A stretch of 38,536 bases of DNA from Planctomycetota bacterium. Its GTDB lineage: Bacteria > Planctomycetota > JAJSAM01 > JAJVHW01. The stretch spans positions 1-38,536 of the forward strand of contig JAIOPE010000058.1 in NCBI GenBank assembly GCA_021414065.1, read 5' to 3'. Shown piece after piece: positions 6,761-15,729 of the stretch. Each line of letters begins with the position of its first letter. The stretch's first letter is position 1. The notes below the pieces were generated by a model. The model was not told the DNA's origin. It saw only the letters and a program-made list of their open reading frames with translations, and made no database searches. A program made the translations under genes and the position numbers.

Positions 6761-7974
6761 CCTCTGAACGCGGTGTGCCATCGATGCGGCCCGAGGACTA
6801 CATGGTCCCGGAGCGCGACGTCCAGAGCGAAGAGCTGGTCGTCAACATGGGCCCGCAGCACCCGGCCACGCACGGCGTGCTCCGCGTCACCTGCAAGACC
6901 GACGGCGAAGTGATCCTCGACTGCGAGCCGATGGTGGGGAACCTCCACCGCTGCAAGGAGAAGATCGCGGAGAACGTCCAGTACTGGCAGTTCATGCCGT
7001 ACACGGACCGCCTCGACTACCTGGCCTCGATGAACAACGAGGAGTGCTACGCCCGCGCGGCGGAGAAGCTCCTCGGCATCAAGCTCCCGGAACGGATGGA
7101 GTACATCCGGCTGATCATGACGGAGGCGGGGCGTCTCAGCTCGCACCTGATGTCGGTCGGCACGTACGGGCTCGACGTCGGCGCGATCACGCCCTTCCTC
7201 TACTGCTTCCGCGAGCGTGAAGAGGCGAACCACCTGTTCGAGAAGATCTCGGGCGGGCGCATGCTCTACCACTTCATGCGGATCGGCGGATGCGCCCGCG
7301 ACCTCGACGACGCCTGGATCCAGCGCCTGCTGGAGTTCCTCGACCGCGTCGAATCGAAGATGGACGAGTACAACACGCTGCTGACCTGGAACAAGATGTT
7401 CCAGGAACGCACGATGCACGTCGGCGTGCTCACCCGCGAGGCCGCGCTGGCCCACGGCGTGACCGGCCCGGCGCTCCGCGCTTCGGGCGTGGACTGGGAC
7501 GTCCGCCGCGACGATCCGTACGGCATCTATCACAAGTTCAAGTGGTCGGTGCCCGTCGCTGACGGCAAGTACGGAACCGTCGGCGACTGCTGGAACCGGC
7601 ACTGGATGCGCGCTCTCGAGATGAAGGAATCGATCTCGCTCGTCCGCCAGGCGATCGACAAGATGCCGAAGGCCGGGCCGGACGACTTCCAGCCGGTCGA
7701 GAGTCCGCACAAGCCGTACCTCGCGAAGGGCGTCCCGCGCACGATGCGCGCGCCGAAGGGGGCCGAGGTCTACGTCCGCAGCGAGAACCCCCGCGGCGAA
7801 CTCGGCTTCTACCTCGTCTCCGACGGCGGCACGTCCCCCTACCGCTGCAAGATCCGCGCTCCCGCGTTCTGCAACATCGCGGTCCTGCCGCACATCACCC
7901 GCGGGTACCTCATCTCGGACCTCGTGGCGATCATCGGCTCGATCGACATCGTCCTCGGAGAAGTGGACCGATGA
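6757..7974 (+). CDS. nuoD: NADH-quinone oxidoreductase subunit D
   Basis: The 49 kDa-type subunit that forms the quinone-binding pocket with NuoB. 405 residues, normal length. Visible landmarks are [15 protein letters not shown] (which includes the quinone-pocket His), [20 protein letters not shown] followed by [18 protein letters not shown] (the conserved Tyr of the pocket), [13 protein letters not shown], and the C-terminal [13 protein letters not shown]. The last resembles the ancestral [NiFe]-hydrogenase large-subunit fold without nickel ligands. The usual HRG of the second motif is HRC here. It overlaps nuoH by 4 bases. Confidence 0.96.
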   Translation: MTSERGVPSMRPEDYMVPERDVQSEELVVNMGPQHPATHGVLRVTCKTDGEVILDCEPMVGNLHRCKEKIAENVQYWQFMPYTDRLDYLASMNNEECYARAAEKLLGIKLPERMEYIRLIMTEAGRLSSHLMSVGTYGLDVGAITPFLYCFREREEANHLFEKISGGRMLYHFMRIGGCARDLDDAWIQRLLEFLDRVESKMDEYNTLLTWNKMFQERTMHVGVLTREAALAHGVTGPALRASGVDWDVRRDDPYGIYHKFKWSVPVADGKYGTVGDCWNRHWMRALEMKESISLVRQAIDKMPKAGPDDFQPVESPHKPYLAKGVPRTMRAPKGAEVYVRSENPRGELGFYLVSDGGTSPYRCKIRAPAFCNIAVLPHITRGYLISDLVAIIGSIDIVLGEVDR

Positions 7975-9131
7975 ACCTGCGCGAACTGCTCACCGAGCAC
8001 CTGCCGCAGATGCCCGAGGCGATCTCGGGAATCGTGATGGCGCTCTTGCTCGCGCTCATCCCGGCGCTGCTCGTCGTCGCCGCGGTGGTCACGCCGGTCG
8101 GCCTGCTCGGCGTGTACGCCGAGCGCCGACTCTCCGGCAAGATCCAGGACCGCAGCGGCCCGAACCGGGTCGGCATCTCGATCGGCCCGATCAAGCACCA
8201 CCTCTGGGGCCTCGGGCAGTCGGTCGCCGACGGCCTGAAGCTCCTCGGCAAGGAAGACTTCGTCCCGCCCGGCGGCGAGAAGGTGCTGTTCCTCATCGCA
8301 CCGCTCATCGTCTTCGGCGGGTCGCTCGCGCTGTTCGCGGTGCTGCCGTTCGGGCCGAACCTCGTCGGCGCCGACCCGAACGTGGGCATCTTCTACGTGC
8401 TCTCGATCGGCGCGCTCGAGGTGATCGGCGTGCTGATGGCCGGCTGGGCCTCGAACAACAAGTGGTCGCTGATCGGCGCGATGCGCGAGGTCGCCCAGGT
8501 GGGCTCGTACGAGATCCCGATGGGCATCGCCGCGCTCTGCCCGGTGCTCATGACCGGCTCGCTCCGGCTCTCCGAGATCATCTCCCGCCAGGCCGCGGAG
8601 CCGGTGATCTGGGGCGTGCACATCCCGATCCCGGGCGAGCTGTTCCTCGGATGGAACGTCTTCGCCGCGTTCCCGTTCAACATCATCACGTTCGTGATCT
8701 TCTACATCTGCTGCCTCGCGAACCTGAAGCGCGCGCCCTTCGACCTGCCGGAGTGCGAGTCGGAGCTCGTCGCGGGCTTCCTCACCGAGTACTCGGGCAT
8801 GCGGTGGGGCCTCTTCTTCCTCGGCGAGTACGCGGCGATGTTCGCCCTCTCCGGGATCGGCGCGACGCTGTTCCTCGGCGGCTGGACGGGCCCCGTCCAC
8901 TACCTCGCGGTCCACGGGTTCGGCGCCGCGCCGGGTGGCATCGGCGACATCGTCGGCGGCGCGATCGAGTTCACGTGGAAGACGTCGCTCCTCTTCATCC
9001 TCATGATCTGGGTGCGTTGGACGCTCCCGCGCATGCGCCTCGATCAGGTCATGAGGCTCTGCTACAAGTACCTCGTTCCGGCCGCGATGGTCTGCATGCT
9101 CGCGACCGCCGCCGCGGCCCTTCTCGGGTGA
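7971..9131 (+). CDS. nuoH: NADH-quinone oxidoreductase subunit H
   Basis: Membrane subunit at the junction of the two arms; it forms the quinone entry and couples quinone chemistry to proton movement. 386 residues with about eight membrane helices. Diagnostic motifs are AERRLSGKIQDRSGPNRVG near residue 47 and FDLPECESELVAGFLTEYSG with MRWGLFFLGEYA near residue 257, which contain the conserved acidic residues of the quinone channel. It starts inside the nuoD stop codon and is followed by nuoI with at most a 5-base gap. Confidence 0.96.
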   Translation: MNLRELLTEHLPQMPEAISGIVMALLLALIPALLVVAAVVTPVGLLGVYAERRLSGKIQDRSGPNRVGISIGPIKHHLWGLGQSVADGLKLLGKEDFVPPGGEKVLFLIAPLIVFGGSLALFAVLPFGPNLVGADPNVGIFYVLSIGALEVIGVLMAGWASNNKWSLIGAMREVAQVGSYEIPMGIAALCPVLMTGSLRLSEIISRQAAEPVIWGVHIPIPGELFLGWNVFAAFPFNIITFVIFYICCLANLKRAPFDLPECESELVAGFLTEYSGMRWGLFFLGEYAAMFALSGIGATLFLGGWTGPVHYLAVHGFGAAPGGIGDIVGGAIEFTWKTSLLFILMIWVRWTLPRMRLDQVMRLCYKYLVPAAMVCMLATAAAALLG

Positions 9132-9136
9132 ACGCC

Positions 9137-9703
9137 ATGGGCTACTTCGGCAACATCTGGGACGGGATCAGGACCACGGCGCAGGGCCTCAAGCTCACGA
9201 CGTCGGTCTTCGCGCGCGCGGTCACGAAGGGCAGCTACACGCTCCAGTACCCGGAAGAGAACCTGCCGATCGACCCGGTCACGCACCGCGGCATCCACGA
9301 GTACGACGTGGACCGCTGCATCTCGTGCGAGGCCTGCGCGAAGGCCTGCCCGGTGGACTGCATCTACATCGAGTCCGCGCCCGACGCGAAGGGCAAGCCC
9401 ACGAAGGGCAAGGTCTCGGTCATGACGCGGTTCGACATCGACTACAGCAAGTGCCTGTTCTGCGGTCTCTGCGTTCCGCCCTGTCCTTCGGAGTGCATCC
9501 AACTCGGCGCGCGGTACAGCCTTCCGGGCCACACGCGCGACGAGATGGTCGTTCACTTCCACGAGGGCGGGTACCCGGTGGCGGAGAAGACGGATCACGC
9601 GAAGAAGATGATCGAGGAGTTCCGGGCCGAGGGGCTCTACGCGAAGAAGCGCGCGGAGCGGGCAGCCCTCGGCATTCCCACACTGCGACCGGCGGACGGC
9701 TAG
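9137..9703 (+). CDS. nuoI: NADH-quinone oxidoreductase subunit I
   Basis: Peripheral-arm ferredoxin-like subunit that holds clusters N6a and N6b. 188 residues. Two complete 4Fe-4S motifs are seen: Cys61, 64, 67, 71 (CISCEACAKACPVDC) and Cys106, 109, 112, 116 (CLFCGLCVPPCPSEC). An amphipathic N-terminal helix precedes them. ATG at 9137 is used here. A GTG at 9128 is in frame and would overlap the nuoH stop in the GTGA manner common in this genome, which would add three residues. It is followed by an unusual 104-base spacer before nuoJ. Confidence 0.95.
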   Translation: MGYFGNIWDGIRTTAQGLKLTTSVFARAVTKGSYTLQYPEENLPIDPVTHRGIHEYDVDRCISCEACAKACPVDCIYIESAPDAKGKPTKGKVSVMTRFDIDYSKCLFCGLCVPPCPSECIQLGARYSLPGHTRDEMVVHFHEGGYPVAEKTDHAKKMIEEFRAEGLYAKKRAERAALGIPTLRPADG

Positions 9704-9807
9704 CGCGGGACAGAAGCGACGACTTCGAGAGAGAATTTCGAGAGAGAGACGAGAGACGTACAGGAACAGCCAAGTCCCGGGGGGCCCGGGGCGGAAGGAA
9801 GCTCAGG
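9704..9807 (+). other. GA-rich spacer between nuoI and nuoJ
   Basis: This 104-base gap sits in an otherwise overlapping operon. It contains a directly repeated TTCGAGAGAGA (9724-9734 and 9737-9747) within a GA-rich tract running to about 9757, then a run of CCC/GGG (9776-9791). The composition is clearly unlike the flanking genes. It may be a processing or regulatory site, but no known element is recognised. Confidence 0.5.
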
Positions 9808-10311
9808 TTGGGCGTACAGATCGCGTTCTGGCTTTTCGCGATCCTCGTGGCGGGGACGGCGCTCTACGCTGCCGTCGCCCCGAAGATCGTGCACGCGGCC
9901 TTCTCGCTCATGGCCACGTTCTTCGGCGTCGCGGGGATCTACGCGATCCTCGGCAGCGACTTCCTGGCGGTGACGCAGGTGCTCGTCTACGTCGGCGGGA
10001 TCATGGTGCTGATCGTCTTCGGCGTGCTGCTGACGGACCGCGTGCCCGAGGAGTACAAGGTCGTCGCGCCGCGTCGCTGGCTGCCGGCGCTCATCGCCGG
10101 CGGGCTCTGCTTCGCGGCCATCGCCGGCGCCCTCAAGTCCACGGTGTGGCCGATCTCGTCCTCCACGCCCCTCGGCGACGCGACGTCCACCGTCGAGGGC
10201 ATCGGCCGCTCGCTCCTCACCGACTACCTCATTCCGTTCGAGTTCGCGTCGATCCTGCTCCTCGTGGTGCTGGTCGGCGCGGCCCGTCTCGCGCGAGGTC
10301 AGGTTCGATGA
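9808..10311 (+). CDS. nuoJ: NADH-quinone oxidoreductase subunit J
   Basis: Membrane subunit whose third helix contains the pi-bulge linked to proton coupling. 167 residues with five hydrophobic helices. The signature AILGSDFLAVTQVLVYVGGI with MVLIVFGVLLTDR is intact. The frame is open far upstream, but the only plausible start near the family N terminus is TTG at 9808 (GVQIAFWLFAILVAG follows), preceded by GGAAGGAAG. The rare TTG start and GA-rich spacer make this junction unusual for the operon. The stop overlaps nuoK (ATGA). Confidence 0.92.
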   Translation: MGVQIAFWLFAILVAGTALYAAVAPKIVHAAFSLMATFFGVAGIYAILGSDFLAVTQVLVYVGGIMVLIVFGVLLTDRVPEEYKVVAPRRWLPALIAGGLCFAAIAGALKSTVWPISSSTPLGDATSTVEGIGRSLLTDYLIPFEFASILLLVVLVGAARLARGQVR

Positions 10312-10616
10312 ACGGCCTCTCCCTCAACCACTTCCTGATCCTCGGCGCCCTGCTGTTCTCGGTGGGGGTGCTGTGCGTGACGCTCCGCCGGAACGCGATC
10401 GGCGTGCTGATCGGCATCGAGATGATGCTGAACGCGGCGAACGTGAACCTGGTCGCGTTCAGCCGCTGGCACGGCCACGTGGACGGCGCGGTCTACGCGA
10501 TCTTCGTGATCATGCTCGCCGCGGCCGAAGCAGCCGTGGCGCTCGCGATCGTGCTGAACGTCTTCCATCACTCGGCGTCGGTCAGCACCGATGACTACAC
10601 GGAGATGAAGGGCTAA
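10308..10616 (+). CDS. nuoK: NADH-quinone oxidoreductase subunit K
   Basis: Small three-helix membrane subunit, related to MrpC, that contributes to the proton channels. 102 residues, normal length. The two conserved intramembrane Glu residues are visible in GVLIGIEMMLNAANVNLVAF and in MLAAAEAAVALAIVL. It starts within the nuoJ stop and ends on the base where nuoL begins (TAATG). Confidence 0.96.
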   Translation: MNGLSLNHFLILGALLFSVGVLCVTLRRNAIGVLIGIEMMLNAANVNLVAFSRWHGHVDGAVYAIFVIMLAAAEAAVALAIVLNVFHHSASVSTDDYTEMKG

Positions 10617-12637
10617 TGCAGACCGGCATCGTCCTCGCCCTGGTCATCTGCGCCATGCCGCTCCTGGCGTCGCTGGTGATCTCCGCCCTCGGCAAGAACG
10701 CCGGCAAGTGGTGCGACAAGGTCGGCATCGGCGCGATGTTCGTGTCGCTCGCGGCCTCGGTGTGGCTCACGCTCGGGCACCACGAGTTCATCGGGCAGAA
10801 GTGGGACTTCGAGTGGATCACGGTGGCCGGCCACCCGTGGCGGATCGGCATCCTGCTCGACGGGATGACGTTCGCGCTGCTGATCGTCGTCACGCTCGTG
10901 AGCTTCCTGGTCCACCTGTTCAGCCGCCAGTACATGCACGGAGACGAGCGGTTCGCGGACTTCTTCCGCTGGATCGGCTTCTTCACGTTCTCGATGCTCG
11001 TGCTCGTGATCAGCGACAACCTGCTCACGCTGTTCGTCGCGTGGGAACTGATGGGCCTGTCGTCGTACAAGCTGATCGGCCACTACTTCAAGAAGGAGTC
11101 CGCGTACCTGGCCTGCAAGAAGGCCTTCATGACGACGCGCGTCGGCGACGTCGGCTTCTTCCTCGCCCTGCTCGCGCTGTACCTCCACACGGGTTCGCTC
11201 CAGTACAGCGAGATCTTCGAGAAGGCGCACGCCGGGGTGATCCCCGCGGTCACGATCACCTGGATCTCGCTCGGACTCTTCATGGGGTCGATGGGCAAGT
11301 CGGCGCAGTTCCCGCTGCACATCTGGCTCCCGGACGCCATGGAAGGCCCGACCCCGGTCAGCGCGCTCATCCACGCGGCCACGATGGTCGCCGCCGGCGT
11401 CTACCTGATCGGGCGCATGATGAGCCTGATCTGCCTCTCGCCGGTCGCGCTCGTGGTCATCGCCTGCATCGGCGCGTTCACGGCGATCTTCGCCGCGGCG
11501 ATCGCGTTCACCGCGACCGACATCAAGAAGGTGCTCGCCTACTCGACGATCAGCCAACTCGGCTTCATGTTCACCGCGCTCGGCGTCGGTTCGAACATCG
11601 CCTGGCAGGCGGGCATGTTCCACCTCGTCACCCACGCGTTCTTCAAGGCCTGCCTCTTCCTCGGCTCCGGCTCGGTGATCCACGCCTGCCACCACGAGCA
11701 GGACATGACGCGAATGGGCGGCCTCCGGAAGAAGCTGCCGCTCACGCACCTGACGTATCTCTTGGCGTGTCTCTCGATCGCGGGCTTCGGCATTCCGATG
11801 CTGCCCATCGGCTTCGCCGGGTTCTTCTCGAAGGACCAGATCCTGATGGGACTCTGGCAGGGCAACGGCGGCGCCAACGACGACGTCTACAAGACGCTCT
11901 GCATCGTGCTGACACTGACGGCCACGATGACGTCGTTCTACATGTTCCGCAGCTACTGGCTGACGTTCTGGACCAAGCCGCGCGACCAGAAGATCCACGA
12001 CCACGCGCATGAGTCGCCGTGGGAGATGACGACGGCGCTGCTGGTGCTCGGCGGCCTCGCGGTCGTTGCCGGCTACGGCTGGGCGAACATCTTCCTCCCG
12101 GCCGGCGGCGAGCACGGTTCGCTCATCGAGGGCCTGAAGGAGTGGGAGCACGAGGACGTGCACCACGCGCACATCATGGCGAGCATCTTCGCTGGGTTCG
12201 CCTGCTTCGCCGGCATCGGCCTCTCGGCGTGGTGCTACCTGACCGCGTCCGGCGAGCGCGCCCGCAAGGCCGCCCGCGCCGCGATCTCTCCGATCTACAA
12301 CGCTGCGAAGCGGAAGTTCTTCATGGATGAACTCGCCGAGACGCTCGTCATCCGCCCCACGGTCGTCCTCGGAGCGCTCCTCGCCTGGACCGACCGCGAC
12401 GTGGTGGACGGCGTCGTGGACAGCGTGGGCTCGTCGGCTGTGGCCACCGGCGAACTGAGTGCGAAGGCCGACGACTCCGTCGTGGACGGGGCCGTGCATG
12501 CGGCGGCCGACGTGGCCTGGGGCGGTGGCTGGCTCTTCAGCCGCGCCCAGACCGGGCGTCTCCGCAACTACTTCTTCGGCGCTGTGGGCACCGTCGCCCT
12601 CTTCGCTGTGATCGTGCTCTACCTGACCCGGAGCTGA
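10616..12637 (+). CDS. nuoL: NADH-quinone oxidoreductase subunit L
   Basis: Distal antiporter-like proton-pumping subunit. 673 residues. The core helices carry the conserved Glu (FVAWELMGLSSYKLIGHYF) and Lys (SMGKSAQFPLHIWLPDAMEG then PTPVSALIHAATMVAAGVYL), and ATDIKKVLAYSTISQLGFMF is the discontinuous-helix region. A His-rich loop (HDHAHESPWEM, then HEDVHHAHIMA) precedes the C terminus, which ends with a long segment and a final membrane helix. This fits the lateral helix and anchor typical of NuoL. It starts 1 base into the nuoK stop, and nuoM follows 4 bases later. Confidence 0.96.
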   Translation: MQTGIVLALVICAMPLLASLVISALGKNAGKWCDKVGIGAMFVSLAASVWLTLGHHEFIGQKWDFEWITVAGHPWRIGILLDGMTFALLIVVTLVSFLVHLFSRQYMHGDERFADFFRWIGFFTFSMLVLVISDNLLTLFVAWELMGLSSYKLIGHYFKKESAYLACKKAFMTTRVGDVGFFLALLALYLHTGSLQYSEIFEKAHAGVIPAVTITWISLGLFMGSMGKSAQFPLHIWLPDAMEGPTPVSALIHAATMVAAGVYLIGRMMSLICLSPVALVVIACIGAFTAIFAAAIAFTATDIKKVLAYSTISQLGFMFTALGVGSNIAWQAGMFHLVTHAFFKACLFLGSGSVIHACHHEQDMTRMGGLRKKLPLTHLTYLLACLSIAGFGIPMLPIGFAGFFSKDQILMGLWQGNGGANDDVYKTLCIVLTLTATMTSFYMFRSYWLTFWTKPRDQKIHDHAHESPWEMTTALLVLGGLAVVAGYGWANIFLPAGGEHGSLIEGLKEWEHEDVHHAHIMASIFAGFACFAGIGLSAWCYLTASGERARKAARAAISPIYNAAKRKFFMDELAETLVIRPTVVLGALLAWTDRDVVDGVVDSVGSSAVATGELSAKADDSVVDGAVHAAADVAWGGGWLFSRAQTGRLRNYFFGAVGTVALFAVIVLYLTRS

Positions 12638-12641
12638 TCCG

Positions 12642-14177
12642 ATGGACTGGACCCTGACACTGATGACGTTCGTGCCCCTCGCGGGCATCCCGTTGCTCTG
12701 GGCGAGCAACGAGGCGAAGGTTCAGCGCTGGATCGCAACCATCGTCTCGGCGGTGGCGATGGTGCTCTCCTTCGTGGTCTGGTCGCGCTTCCAGGCGGCC
12801 GGCGTGGGGACCGCGCTCGGGAGTTCACCGCTCAAGGTGGACCTCCCGTGGATCTCGGTCGGGAGCTTCAACGTCCGCTACACGATGGACGTGGACGCGA
12901 TCTCCGTGTTCATGGTCGTGCTCACCGGCATCCTCGGCTTCATCGCCTCGCTCTCGGGCTGGGGCGTGCAGAAGAACCCGCGCGGCTTCTTCGCCATGTA
13001 CCTGCTGCTCCTCACGGGCATGTTCGGCACGTTCGTCGCGGCCGACCTGTTCCTCTTCTACGTGTTCTGGGAGGTCATGCTCCTCCCGATGTACTTCCTG
13101 ATCGGCCTCTGGGGCGGTCCGAAGCGCGAGTTCGCGGCGATCAAGTTCTTCATCTACACGTTGGTCGGCTCCGTGCTCATGCTCGGCGCGTTCCTCGCCG
13201 TCTACTTCCAGCTCGGCACGTTCTCGATCTCCGAGATCATCCGCCGCCACGCCGAGATCTTCCCCGGCGCGGAGAACGAGAACCTGCGCATGGTTCTCTT
13301 CGGCGCGCTGTTCTGCGGGTTCGCGATCAAGGTGCCGGTCTTCCCGTTCCACACGTGGCTGCCGCTCGCCCACGTCGAAGCCCCGACGCCGATCTCGGTC
13401 ATCCTGGCCGGCGTGCTCCTGAAGATGGGCGGATACGGCATGATGCGCATGGCGTTCCCGTGGTTCCCGGACGAGGTCGTCCGCGCCTGGCCCGTGCTGG
13501 CGACGCTCGCGGTCGTGTCGATCATCTACGGCGCGTTCGTCGCGATGGCGCAGACCGACTGGAAGAAGCTCGTCGCGTACTCGTCGGTGAGCCACATGGG
13601 CTACGTGCTGCTCGGACTCGCGACGCTCACTCCGGAGGGCGTGAACGGCGCCGTGCTCCAGATGTTCAGCCACGGTCTGCTCGCCGGAATGATGTTCCTC
13701 CTGGTCGGCGTGATGTACGACCAGGCGCACCACCGCGAGATGGCCCGCTTCGGCGGACTCGCGACCACGCTGCCGAAGTACACGTTCATCGCGATGGTCG
13801 GCTTCTTCGGCTCGCTCGGCCTGCCGGGCCTCTCGGGCTTCGTCTCCGAGATGATGGTCTTCTTCGGCGCGTTCAAGTCCGCCCTGCCGGACGCGAAGCT
13901 CTTCACGATCATCGGTACGCTCGGCGTCGTCATGGGCGCCGTCTACATCCTGATCATGATCCAGAAGATCTTCCTCGGCACGGCCAAGGAGGCGCACGCC
14001 CACCCGCTCCACGAGCCGTCGGCGCGGGAGTGGATCATGCTCACGCCGCTCGCGGTGCTCTCGCTCTTCCTCGGCATCTATCCGCGGATCGCCCTCGACA
14101 TGATCGACCCTGCGATCCAGTCGTGGACGAAGGAGTTCACTCCTCACATCGCCGCGCACGCGGAGAAGGGGAAGTAG
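12642..14177 (+). CDS. nuoM: NADH-quinone oxidoreductase subunit M
   Basis: Antiporter-like proton-pumping subunit. 511 residues, about 14 membrane helices. The helix-5 Glu is in FYVFWEVMLLPMYFLIGLWG, and the pump Lys is in GFAIKVPVFPFHTWLPLAHV followed by EAPTPISVILAGVLLKMGGY. MAQTDWKKLVAYSSVSHMGY is the second discontinuous-helix Lys motif. All expected key residues are present. It lies 4 bases after nuoL and 4 bases before nuoN. Confidence 0.96.
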   Translation: MDWTLTLMTFVPLAGIPLLWASNEAKVQRWIATIVSAVAMVLSFVVWSRFQAAGVGTALGSSPLKVDLPWISVGSFNVRYTMDVDAISVFMVVLTGILGFIASLSGWGVQKNPRGFFAMYLLLLTGMFGTFVAADLFLFYVFWEVMLLPMYFLIGLWGGPKREFAAIKFFIYTLVGSVLMLGAFLAVYFQLGTFSISEIIRRHAEIFPGAENENLRMVLFGALFCGFAIKVPVFPFHTWLPLAHVEAPTPISVILAGVLLKMGGYGMMRMAFPWFPDEVVRAWPVLATLAVVSIIYGAFVAMAQTDWKKLVAYSSVSHMGYVLLGLATLTPEGVNGAVLQMFSHGLLAGMMFLLVGVMYDQAHHREMARFGGLATTLPKYTFIAMVGFFGSLGLPGLSGFVSEMMVFFGAFKSALPDAKLFTIIGTLGVVMGAVYILIMIQKIFLGTAKEAHAHPLHEPSAREWIMLTPLAVLSLFLGIYPRIALDMIDPAIQSWTKEFTPHIAAHAEKGK

Positions 14178-14181
14178 ACCC

Positions 14182-15729
14182 TTGACCCCCTTCCTCCCCC
14201 TGCTCGCCCAGGAGACGGCCAAGCTCGAGATGTCGAGCATGCCGGACCTGTCGCGCATGCTGCCAGGCGGGCTTCTCTGCCTGATGGTGATCGTCATCCT
14301 CGTCGTGGACCTCGTCCGCGGCAAGGGCCCGAGCGCCCTCTACCCGAAGCTCTCGATGGGCGCGATCGCGGTCGCGTTCCTGATGGTGCTCTTCGGAACG
14401 GTGAAGGCCGGCGCGGTCGGCTACGGCGGCTTCCCCTCGCTCGACCCCGACGCGCTCTCGCGCATCTTCAAGCTCGTGTTCCTCGCGACCGGCTTCGTCA
14501 CGGTGCTGTTCGTCGAGCGCTCGCGGCAGGCGTTTGGCCGCGAAGCCGAGTTCCACGTCATCCTCTTCGGCGCGCTCGCGGGCATGTGCTACCTGGCTTC
14601 CGCGACGGAGATGATCGGCTTCTACCTCGCGTTCGAGACCGTCTCGTACACGGGCTTCCTGCTCGCCGGCTACAAGGCCGACGACCGCCGCGGCGCCGAA
14701 GCGGGGACGAAGTTCGTGATGTTCGGCGCGGTCAGTTCCGCGGTGATGCTCTTCGGGCTGAGCCTCGTCTACGGCTTCACCGGCTCGATGCAGTTCGCCG
14801 TGATCGCGGAGAAGCTCGCGGCGGCGGGTTCGCAGCCCGCGCTCGTCCTCGCGGCGATCTTCGTCTTCGGCGGGTTCGCGTTCAAGGCGGCCGCCTTCCC
14901 GATGCAGTGGTGGTGCCCCGACGTCTACGAGGGATCGCCGGCGCCGGTCGCTGCGTTCCTCGCGGTGGCGTCGAAAGCGGCCGTGTTCGCAGCCGGTCTT
15001 CGCGTGCTGACCTACGGTGGCGTCTCGGGCAGCGCGCCCGCTCTGTCGCACCTGATGGGGCACGACTCCTCGATCGTCCAGACGATCTTGATCTGCTCGG
15101 CCGTCGCCACGATGACGTGGGGCAACTTCGCGGCACTCCGCCAGTCGAGTCTCCAGCGGATGCTCGCGTACAGCTCGATCGCCCACGCCGGCTACCTGCT
15201 GATGACCGCCTCGGTGATCGGCACGGACAAGCTCGGCCAGGAAGCGATGGCCGGCATCGTCTTCTACTTCCTCATCTACCTCGTGATGAACCTCGGCGCG
15301 TTCTACGTGGTGACGCTGATGCGTCGCGATGCAGGCACGGCCGACATCTCGGCGCTGCGCGGCATGGGCCGGCGGCACCCCGTGCTCGCCGTGTCGTTCG
15401 CGATCATGCTGTTCTCCCTGACGGGTCTGCCTCCGACGGCCGGCTTCGTCGGGAAGCTCCAGCTCTTCTGGCCCGTCGTCGCGAAGGGCTACTACCTGCT
15501 CGCCGCAGTGGGCCTGGTGAACGGCGCCGTTTCGCTCTACTTCTACGCGAAGCCGCTGCGCGAGATGTTCCTCGCAGCGGAGGTCGAAGGTGAGGAGACG
15601 CGACTTGCGCCGGACGGCGTGGACCTCGCGATCGTCACCGCGTTCGCGGTGCCGCTCGTGATCCTCGGCCTCTTCGGCTGGGGCAACGTGACGCAGATGG
15701 CGATGGACGCCGTGGCGAGGGTTCCGTGA
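14182..15729 (+). CDS. nuoN: NADH-quinone oxidoreductase subunit N
   Basis: Proximal antiporter-like proton-pumping subunit. 515 residues, about 14 membrane helices. The key Glu is in FYLAFETVSYTGFLLAGYKA, and the pump Lys is in GFAFKAAAFPMQWWCPDVYE followed by GSPAPVAAFLAVASKAAVFA. RQSSLQRMLAYSSIAHAGYL matches the second half-channel. TTG at 14182 is used because it lies directly after nuoM; ATG at 14230 is an alternative that would shorten the N terminus by 16 residues. Its TGA overlaps the next gene's ATG. Confidence 0.95.
   Translation: MTPFLPLLAQETAKLEMSSMPDLSRMLPGGLLCLMVIVILVVDLVRGKGPSALYPKLSMGAIAVAFLMVLFGTVKAGAVGYGGFPSLDPDALSRIFKLVFLATGFVTVLFVERSRQAFGREAEFHVILFGALAGMCYLASATEMIGFYLAFETVSYTGFLLAGYKADDRRGAEAGTKFVMFGAVSSAVMLFGLSLVYGFTGSMQFAVIAEKLAAAGSQPALVLAAIFVFGGFAFKAAAFPMQWWCPDVYEGSPAPVAAFLAVASKAAVFAAGLRVLTYGGVSGSAPALSHLMGHDSSIVQTILICSAVATMTWGNFAALRQSSLQRMLAYSSIAHAGYLLMTASVIGTDKLGQEAMAGIVFYFLIYLVMNLGAFYVVTLMRRDAGTADISALRGMGRRHPVLAVSFAIMLFSLTGLPPTAGFVGKLQLFWPVVAKGYYLLAAVGLVNGAVSLYFYAKPLREMFLAAEVEGEETRLAPDGVDLAIVTAFAVPLVILGLFGWGNVTQMAMDAVARVP

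Noticed and set aside
10613-12709. Long antisense open frame opposite nuoL (698 codons) and similar ones opposite nuoH, nuoM and nuoN
   Set aside because: These are mirror frames produced by GC-rich third positions. Their translations are Arg/Asp/Glu/His-rich without hydrophobic cores, while the sense frames are clear complex I subunits.
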